A model generated the notes under the pieces. It ran no database searches and was not told the origin of the DNA. It worked only from the letters and a program-made list of their open reading frames with translations. From contig FR888172.1 in NCBI GenBank assembly GCA_000431775.1, positions 1-6,372 on the forward strand: a DNA stretch of 6,372 bases, in the 5' to 3' direction. The translations under genes and the position numbers were made by a program. The DNA comes from Clostridium sp. CAG:413 (GTDB lineage: Bacteria; Bacillota; Clostridia; Oscillospirales; Acutalibacteraceae). Of the stretch, positions 1-6,372 are shown one piece after another; position 1 is the stretch's first letter, and the number at the start of each line of letters is the position of its first letter.

Positions 1-10
1 TTATTTCACA

Positions 11-47
11 TTTTGCATATGCAAAAAATTCCGCCTATCTTTTTGCA
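11..47. repeat. AT-rich palindrome with a third inverted half-site
   Basis: Positions 11-26 form a perfect 16-base palindrome made of TTTTGCAT and its reverse complement. A further TTTTTGCA copy at 40-47 is an inverted partner of TGCAAAAA at 20-27, so the middle half-site can pair with either neighbour. This could be a regulator binding site, part of a dispersed intergenic repeat, or a chance product of AT-rich DNA. It lies about 170 bases upstream of the lacZ promoter, which makes a direct role as the lacZ operator unlikely. No coding region can be supported here. Confidence 0.4.
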
Positions 48-90
48 CCGAACAAGCCTATGAAGCAGCTTTTAGCACCACGCAACAATT

Positions 91-131
91 AACCGACGGC
101 CTCCAACTCATATATTGGGTTGGGGGTCGTT
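91..131 (+). other. imperfect hairpin upstream of lacZ promoter
   Basis: Bases 100-110 pair with 116-126 around a five-base loop (111-115), giving an 11-pair stem with two G-U wobbles. Outer pairs 94-96/127-129 and 91-92/130-131 extend it past small bulges. The wobbles favour folding of plus-strand RNA. No T-run follows on either strand, so it is not a standard intrinsic terminator. It may belong to the 3' end of an upstream transcript or to an intergenic repeat. The rest of 1-193 shows nothing else I can name. Confidence 0.35.
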
Positions 132-193
132 GATTTTCAGCTTGGCTATGGCTTACAAAAAGGTTTTATACAAATTTTCAGCGCGGGTATGAG

Positions 194-3352
<3,159 letters not shown>

Positions 3353-3361
3353 GGTAAGGCA

Positions 3362-3835
3362 ATGAATAAGACCAATGTGATCCGCCTGCTCGAGGCGGCA
3401 AAAATTCCGTATGAACTGCTCGAATATCCCGTGGACGAGAGCGATCTCTCGGGCGAATCGGCGGCAAAGAAGCTCGGCAAGGACCCGGCGCAGATATTCA
3501 AGACGCTGGTCTTTGCGGGCGAAAAGAACGGCTTCGGCGTCTGCTGCATCCCCTCGTGCGAGGAGCTTGACCTAAAAAAAGCAGCCAAAATCTTCGGCGA
3601 AAAAAAGATAGAGATGCTGCACGTCAAGGATCTGCTCAAGACCACGGGATATATCCGCGGCGGCTGCTCCCCGATAGGGATGAAAAAGCAGTTCCCCACC
3701 GTCATTGACGAGACCGCCGTTCTCTTTGACAAGATTTATGTCAGCGCGGGGGTCAGGGGTGAAACGGTCGGCGTTGAGCCGAACACCCTCGCCGAGTATA
3801 TCGGCGCCCGCCTGCTCGACGTGACAGCGGAATAA
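3362..3835 (+). CDS. ybaK: YbaK/EbsC-family Cys-tRNA(Pro) deacylase
   Basis: This 157-residue protein belongs to the YbaK branch of the INS/ProX editing superfamily, which acts in the cytoplasm to hydrolyse cysteine mischarged on tRNA-Pro by prolyl-tRNA synthetase. Family hallmarks are KTNVIRLLEAAKIPYE at the N terminus, K47 in DPAQIFKTLV (equivalent to the essential K46 of E. coli and Haemophilus YbaK), LDLKKAAK (70-76), GYIRGGCSPIGMKK (96-109) and YVSAGVRG (126-133). E. coli D136, after the RG of that last motif, corresponds to T135 here, so the substrate pocket differs slightly. The length is normal for the family. The start has an AAGG-type ribosome binding site overlapping the lacZ stop codon. 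With only 9 bases between the genes and no promoter seen, co-transcription with lacZ is likely. Other INS-superfamily deacylases cannot be fully excluded, but the central motifs are strongly YbaK-like. Confidence 0.92.
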   Translation: MNKTNVIRLLEAAKIPYELLEYPVDESDLSGESAAKKLGKDPAQIFKTLVFAGEKNGFGVCCIPSCEELDLKKAAKIFGEKKIEMLHVKDLLKTTGYIRGGCSPIGMKKQFPTVIDETAVLFDKIYVSAGVRGETVGVEPNTLAEYIGARLLDVTAE

Positions 3836-3883
3836 AAAAGCGACCGTATCGCCGATTTTTTCGGGATACGGTCGTTTCGTTTT
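3834..3883. terminator. bidirectional intrinsic terminator between converging genes
   Basis: CGACCGTATC (3841-3850) pairs perfectly with GATACGGTCG (3865-3874). After a one-base bulge, CCGA (3852-3855) pairs with TCGG (3861-3864) around a T5 loop. On the plus strand the stem is followed by TTTCGTTTT (3875-3883). On the minus strand it is followed by six T residues (complement of A 3834-3839). It therefore ends the lacZ-ybaK transcript and, with a better T-run, the lipoprotein transcript arriving from the right. The minus-strand T-run overlaps the ybaK stop codon. Confidence 0.9.
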
Positions 3884-3889
3884 CGGTTG

Positions 3890-4096
3890 TCAGGCGGCGG
3901 TAGTGCCGTCCATAGCGGTGGTCCCTGCGGGGGCGGCGCTGCTCATGTTATCGGTGAGCATTTGGGACATCTCGGTGAGCCTCTTATCCGTATGGTTCGG
4001 GTCGGTCACGGTGCCGTTATTTGACTTGTTGCAGCCCGTGAGGACTGCCGCTATCAGCAGCAGTGCGGCTGCAATGGCTGTCACCGTCTTTTTCAT
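3890..4096 (-). CDS. small predicted lipoprotein, function unknown
   Basis: This 68-residue product begins with a lipoprotein signal peptide: KK at 2-3, a hydrophobic stretch at 5-19, and the lipobox L19-T20-G21-C22. Lipidation and anchoring to the outer face of the membrane are expected. The mature part is only 47 residues, polar and rich in Asn, Asp, Thr, Ser and Ala, ending in an Ala/Gly/Thr tail. It looks disordered, and I recognise no domain. The ribosome binding site AAGGAG (minus strand, 4112-4107) stands 10 bases from the ATG. An in-frame ATG nearer the site (4105) hits TAA after two codons, so 4096 is the usable start. The gene ends 7 bases from the shared terminator. No clear promoter of its own is visible, and it probably shares a transcript with the lipoprotein gene on its right. 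Being so small, it could be a degraded remnant, but the signal peptide, lipobox and ribosome binding site argue for a real gene. Confidence 0.72.
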   Translation of the reverse strand: MKKTVTAIAAALLLIAAVLTGCNKSNNGTVTDPNHTDKRLTEMSQMLTDNMSSAAPAGTTAMDGTTAA

Positions 4097-4127
4097 TTAT
4101 CTCATACTCCTTTTCGTTGAGTTAACC

Positions 4128-4144
4128 GAGCGGCCGAGCCGCTC
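4128..4144 (-). other. GC-rich hairpin between the two lipoprotein genes
   Basis: GAGCGGC (4128-4134) and GCCGCTC (4138-4144) form a perfect seven-pair stem with a CGA loop. Neither strand has a following T-run, so it is not a standard terminator. It lies in the 95-base gap between the lipoprotein genes, upstream of the ribosome binding site of the smaller one. It may stabilise or separate the two parts of a shared transcript. A weaker GCAAA/TTTGC pair flanks it on the right. Confidence 0.4.
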
Positions 4145-4191
4145 CCGTTTGCAAATAGTTTGCGCCGGAGCATGAGGATTTATTCATTTTT

Positions 4192-4644
4192 TTAATTTAA
4201 CGCCGTCGTGCTCTCTTCAGTGCGATATTTCACCGTGTAGTCCTTACCGAGCAGCTCGAGATCCGCTTCAAATTTGCCGTAGGCCGCAAGCCCCTCGCCT
4301 AGGGAGACGAGCCACGCCGAATCGTCAAACTGAGCGGTGGTGCCTTTAAGCTCCGCCTTTGCCTTGCCGTATGCTTCTTCATTATTATAGAAATAATATG
4401 AGCATTCGGCGGTCTTTTTTTCGTTCTCATAGTCAGCGACGACATATTTGACATAATTATTCGCATGGGCGTAAACGACTATGCGCTGGGTCTTGTAGGT
4501 GATGCCGAAGCTCGCTATTTTGTCAAGCTGGGCGTCGTTGACGGGTATCTGTGATATCTCTCCGTCGCCGTTTTTGCCCGAGCAGGCGGTGAGAGCGCCG
4601 AGCACGGCGCAGAGCAGCAGGATAACGCTGATAAATTTTTTCAT
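4192..4644 (-). CDS. predicted lipoprotein of 150 residues, function unknown
   Basis: The N terminus is a clear lipoprotein signal peptide: KK at 2-3, a hydrophobic core at about 4-17, and the lipobox L18-T19-A20-C21. The mature protein of about 130 residues should be tethered outside the cell membrane. After a polar linker (22-33) it has alternating beta-like segments (about 53-71 and 80-88), a charged helix-like segment (about 89-100) and a Thr-rich tail. It contains many Tyr residues and only one Cys (C81) besides the lipidated one. I do not recognise a family and assign no function. The start is supported by GGAG (minus strand, 4655-4652) seven bases upstream and a near-consensus promoter further up. 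The gene follows the Crp/Fnr regulator on the same strand, with no terminator seen between them, so readthrough is possible. It is followed by the smaller lipoprotein gene, probably on the same transcript. Confidence 0.82.
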   Translation of the reverse strand: MKKFISVILLLCAVLGALTACSGKNGDGEISQIPVNDAQLDKIASFGITYKTQRIVVYAHANNYVKYVVADYENEKKTAECSYYFYNNEEAYGKAKAELKGTTAQFDDSAWLVSLGEGLAAYGKFEADLELLGKDYTVKYRTEESTTALN

Positions 4645-4677
4645 ATCAATTCTCCGTTACGCTTATTTTGCGTTTTC

Positions 4678-4706
4678 ATTATATATAATACTCGCCGAAA
4701 AGTCAA
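4678..4706 (-). promoter_or_regulatory. near-consensus sigma-A promoter of the lipoprotein genes
   Basis: On the minus strand, TTGACT (4706-4701) and TATAAT (4683-4678) are separated by exactly 17 bases. The predicted start is near 4671, giving a leader of about 26 bases before the ATG at 4644. The -35 box overlaps the last codons of the regulator gene, so the lipoprotein genes have their own strong promoter independent of regulator transcription. Confidence 0.82.
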
Positions 4707-5380
4707 ACGGTTGTTTGCCGCGTTTTCAGGATAAAATGATTTCGCTTGAATTCAATCAGACCCTCGCTCTGCATTTTGCCAAGCTCCTGCGACAGACCGC
4801 TGCGCTCGACTGAGAGGTAATCCGCCATTTGCAGGCGGGTGAACGGGATATCGAATTCCGCCGAGCCGCAGCGCTGCGCCTGCGACGAGAGGTAGGAGAG
4901 CAGCTTCGCCCTGGTCGAGCGCTGCTCGAGGTGGGTTATTTTTTCGTTAAGGCGCAGATTCTTGGCCGCCAGCTCGGCAAGCAGATTTTTTATCATCCTG
5001 CCGCAGGCGGGTCTGTGACAGCCGCTGTCGCAAAGCAGCCGCTTGACGCTCACAAACAGTGCCCTGCACTCCTCGCAGGCGATCACGCCGACATTTGACT
5101 CCGCTCCGCCCGAGCAGGCGAACGCCTCGCCGAAGCAGTCCCCAACCCCGACGGAGGCGAGAATATTCCTGTTGCCCCAAAAATCCTCACGCAGGATAAG
5201 CCCGCTGCCCGAGAGCAGCACTCCCACGCCCTCGACAGGCTCGCCCGCGCGCAGGATGAATTCATCTTTTTTAAAATTTTTGATCTTTGCGCCGAAAATT
5301 TCGAGAGTCTGCAGTATCTCCCCGTCGCTGATGCCCGCAAAAAGCGGCGAAGAACGCAAAATGGATAAAAATTCTTTCAT
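4703..5380 (-). CDS. Crp/Fnr-family transcriptional regulator, cysteine-rich
   Basis: This 225-residue DNA-binding regulator has a cyclic-nucleotide-binding-like sensor domain (about 8-115), a dimer helix (about 125-155) and a C-terminal winged helix-turn-helix (about 165-218). The motif GDCFGEAF (80-87) is the remnant of the phosphate-binding cassette. The Arg that holds cAMP phosphate in E. coli Crp is absent (S95-N96 there), so cAMP sensing is unlikely. In the recognition helix, R193 matches Crp R180, but the Glu and Arg at 181 and 185 become S194 and Q198, so DNA specificity should differ from both Crp and Fnr. Eight cysteines occur: C82, C89, C102, C105, C117, C121, C126 and C171. The cluster C102-x2-C105 and C117-x3-C121-x4-C126 could bind a metal or Fe-S centre (inference); the N-terminal Fnr Cys set is absent. 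The start has GGAGG nine bases upstream; a longer reading to 5764 only runs antisense through the ferredoxin gene. Divergence from an iron-sulfur gene suggests redox or nitrosative control, as in HcpR-like regulators. Confidence 0.92.
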   Translation of the reverse strand: MKEFLSILRSSPLFAGISDGEILQTLEIFGAKIKNFKKDEFILRAGEPVEGVGVLLSGSGLILREDFWGNRNILASVGVGDCFGEAFACSGGAESNVGVIACEECRALFVSVKRLLCDSGCHRPACGRMIKNLLAELAAKNLRLNEKITHLEQRSTRAKLLSYLSSQAQRCGSAEFDIPFTRLQMADYLSVERSGLSQELGKMQSEGLIEFKRNHFILKTRQTTV

Positions 5381-5394
5381 TTTTTGTCGCCTCC

Positions 5395-5408
5395 GTTGAT
5401 TTTTCAAC
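5395..5408. promoter_or_regulatory. inverted-repeat operator candidate for the Crp/Fnr regulator
   Basis: GTTGA (5395-5399) and TCAAC (5404-5408) are perfect inverted half-sites separated by four T bases. Fnr-type sites have the same 5-4-5 spacing, and one half contains TTGAT as in the Fnr half-site. The centre lies between 5401 and 5402. That is -41.5 from the predicted start of the ferredoxin transcript (5443), the class II activator position, and it is +10 to +23 in the regulator transcript (start near 5417), where a bound protein would block transcription. Assignment to this regulator is inferred from position and symmetry. Confidence 0.6.
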
Positions 5409-5436
5409 CGACTTCCCGCTGCAATTGTACTATAAT
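5408..5436 (+). promoter_or_regulatory. predicted activator-dependent promoter of the ferredoxin gene
   Basis: TATAAT at 5431-5436 is a perfect -10 box. The hexamer 17 bases upstream, CCGACT (5408-5413), matches the -35 consensus at only three positions and abuts the inverted repeat. A strong -10 with a poor -35 next to an operator is typical of class II Crp/Fnr activation. The predicted start is near 5443, giving a leader of about 43 bases. Confidence 0.62.
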
Positions 5437-5452
5437 CAAGGCACAGAGTCAA
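5424..5452 (-). promoter_or_regulatory. predicted sigma-A promoter of the Crp/Fnr regulator gene
   Basis: On the minus strand, TTGACT (5452-5447) and TACAAT (5429-5424) are 17 bases apart, each one mismatch from consensus. The predicted start is near 5417. The ferredoxin -10 box lies inside this promoter's spacer, so RNA polymerase should not occupy both promoters at once. Confidence 0.75.
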
Positions 5453-5485
5453 GCACGGCTCGTAAAATCCGAAGGAGGCAGTGAA

Positions 5486-6193
5486 ATGCTCAGAAAGATA
5501 ATTCACATTGATGAGGATAAATGCAACGGCTGCGGCGCGTGCGCCAACGCCTGCCACGAGGGAGCCATCGGCATGGTGGACGGCAAGGCGAAGCTGCTCA
5601 GGGACGATTTTTGCGACGGTCTCGGCGACTGCCTGCCCGCCTGCCCGACGGGGGCGATAACCTTTGTTGAACGTGAAGCGGCGGAATACAACGAAGCGGC
5701 GGTCAAGGCGAGCAAGGCCGAGAAAAGCGGCGGCACGCTGCCCTGCGGCTGCCCCGGCACGCACTCAAAGCGCATAGAGCGCCACGATCGACCCGAATGC
5801 GGCGAAGAGAGCCACGTCCACGCCCGCAGTATGCTCTCGCAGTGGCCTGTGCAGATAAAGCTCGTGCCCGTGAACGCCCCGTACTTTGACGGCGCAAGAC
5901 TGCTCGTCGCCGCCGACTGCACCGCCTACGCCTACGGCGCATTCCACGAGGACTTCATCAAAAATCACATCACGCTTGTCGGCTGCCCGAAACTCGACAG
6001 CGTTGATTACTCCGAGAAGCTGACCGAGATAATCCGCACAAACGACATTAAAAGCGTGTCCGTCGTGCGTATGGAGGTGCCCTGCTGCGGCGGGCTTGAG
6101 AACGCCGTGAAGAAGGCGCTTCAGGCGAGCGGCAAATTCATCCCGTGGCAGGTCGTGACGATCTCGACCGACGGGCGAATACTTGACAGATAA
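5486..6193 (+). CDS. 4Fe-4S ferredoxin-type iron-sulfur protein, FrdX-like
   Basis: This 235-residue cytoplasmic protein starts with a ferredoxin domain. C13-x2-C16-x2-C19-x3-C23 is a complete 4Fe-4S motif. The second motif is C43-D-G-L-G-D-C49-x3-C53-P, where Leu46 takes the place of the second Cys, so that centre may be 3Fe-4S or use another ligand. A linker with C87-G-C89 and C105 follows. The C-terminal domain (about 118-235) has C145, GCPKLD (166-171) and MEVPCCGGL (196-204), which could hold another cluster or a redox thiol pair; I do not know its fold. An electron-transfer role is likely, with the partner unknown. Proteins of this build occur beside HcpR-type regulators and hybrid cluster protein genes in anaerobes, hence the FrdX-like label, which is inference. 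The ATG at 5486 is set by AAGGAGG (5472-5478) seven bases upstream; a longer in-frame reading from 5384 would pass through the promoter and is rejected. It is divergent from the regulator gene and apparently monocistronic. Confidence 0.88.
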   Translation: MLRKIIHIDEDKCNGCGACANACHEGAIGMVDGKAKLLRDDFCDGLGDCLPACPTGAITFVEREAAEYNEAAVKASKAEKSGGTLPCGCPGTHSKRIERHDRPECGEESHVHARSMLSQWPVQIKLVPVNAPYFDGARLLVAADCTAYAYGAFHEDFIKNHITLVGCPKLDSVDYSEKLTEIIRTNDIKSVSVVRMEVPCCGGLENAVKKALQASGKFIPWQVVTISTDGRILDR

Positions 6194-6211
6194 ACGGCAA
6201 AACTATAGTTG

Positions 6212-6256
6212 CCGCCCTCTTCGCCGCCGCGCGGGGAGGGCGGATGGAAATTTTTT
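6212..6256 (+). terminator. probable intrinsic terminator after the ferredoxin gene
   Basis: CCGCCCTC (6212-6219) pairs perfectly with GAGGGCGG (6236-6243), with a smaller inner CCGC/GCGG stem. Six T bases (6251-6256) follow, but only after a seven-base gap, which is longer than ideal. An alternative stem just upstream, CGGCAA (6195-6200) with TTGCCG (6209-6214), shares bases 6212-6214 and competes with it. Confidence 0.65.
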
Positions 6257-6287
6257 CATCAAATCCGCAGGAAAATCAAAATTTCTC

Positions 6288-6316
6288 TTGACAAGCCGCC
6301 CTTGTTTTGATATAAT
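6288..6316 (+). promoter_or_regulatory. consensus promoter of the tRNA gene
   Basis: TTGACA (6288-6293) and TATAAT (6311-6316) are both exact consensus boxes 17 bases apart, and TG at 6308-6309 adds an extended -10 motif. The predicted start near 6323 lies seven bases before the tRNA 5' end. Such a strong promoter fits stable RNA expression and may drive further tRNA genes beyond the window. Confidence 0.92.
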
Positions 6317-6329
6317 CCTTTTTGCAGTT

Positions 6330-6372
6330 GCGGATGTAGCTCATCTGGTAGAGCGCCACCTTGCCAAGGTGG
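6330..6372 (+). tRNA. tRNA-Gly(GCC), 5' part only, cut by window end
   Basis: The acceptor 5' strand GCGGATG (6330-6336) is followed by TA, then a D-arm with a GCTC/GAGC stem and a GG-containing loop. The anticodon stem CCACC/GGTGG encloses the loop TTGCCAA. The anticodon GCC (6363-6365) reads glycine codons GGC and GGU. The sequence stops after the anticodon stem, so the variable loop, T-arm and acceptor 3' strand lie outside and cannot be checked. The consensus promoter immediately upstream supports an active gene. Confidence 0.93.

Noticed and set aside
3903..4175. Plus-strand hydrophobic 90-codon reading frame
   Set aside because: Its hydrophobic look is the antisense image of the lipoprotein gene at 3890-4096; it begins downstream of the terminator with no ribosome binding site.
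5384..5485. 34-codon N-terminal extension of the ferredoxin-like protein
   Set aside because: It passes through the -10 box, operator and ribosome binding site; the start at 5486 has a strong AAGGAGG at ideal spacing.
5381..5764. 128-codon N-terminal extension of the Crp/Fnr regulator
   Set aside because: It would run antisense through the ferredoxin gene and both promoters, while the ATG at 5380 has a good GGAGG site and matches the normal family length and N terminus.

Overview
The window looks like chromosomal DNA from a low-GC-lineage but GC-rich Clostridia member, probably Oscillospiraceae/Ruminococcaceae-like and gut-associated. This is an inference. It rests on GC-rich coding regions separated by AT-rich spacers, strong AGGAGG-type ribosome binding sites, promoters close to TTGACA-17-TATAAT, Gram-positive-type lipoproteins, and a Crp/Fnr regulator plus ferredoxin pair of a kind common in anaerobic clostridia.

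Layout. Positions 1-220 carry no gene that I can support. They hold an AT-rich palindrome, an imperfect hairpin and a good sigma-A promoter. A full-length GH2 beta-galactosidase (lacZ, 257-3352, +) is followed after 9 bases by a YbaK-type Cys-tRNA(Pro) deacylase (3362-3835, +), and the two probably form one transcript. They end at a strong hairpin that also serves the minus-strand genes converging from the right. On the minus strand, from right to left, are a cysteine-rich Crp/Fnr-family regulator (5380-4703), a 150-residue predicted lipoprotein with its own near-consensus promoter (4644-4192), and a 68-residue predicted lipoprotein (4096-3890). Divergent from the regulator is an iron-sulfur protein of 235 residues (5486-6193, +). 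It is followed by a probable terminator, a consensus extended -10 promoter and the first 43 bases of a tRNA-Gly(GCC) that runs off the window end.

How the parts may work together. The beta-galactosidase/YbaK pair looks like housekeeping and carbohydrate-use functions with no obvious shared pathway. The regulator and iron-sulfur gene look like one redox module. They share a 105-base intergenic region in which two sigma-A promoters face each other and overlap. A 14-base inverted repeat with Crp/Fnr geometry (5-4-5) sits at -41.5 relative to the predicted iron-sulfur start site and just downstream of the predicted regulator start site. That layout predicts activation of the ferredoxin gene together with autorepression. 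It resembles HcpR/FrdX-type nitrosative or redox stress modules known in anaerobes, but no hcp gene is in view. I found no mobile element, CRISPR array or defence system. The shared control region is the most notable thing in the window.
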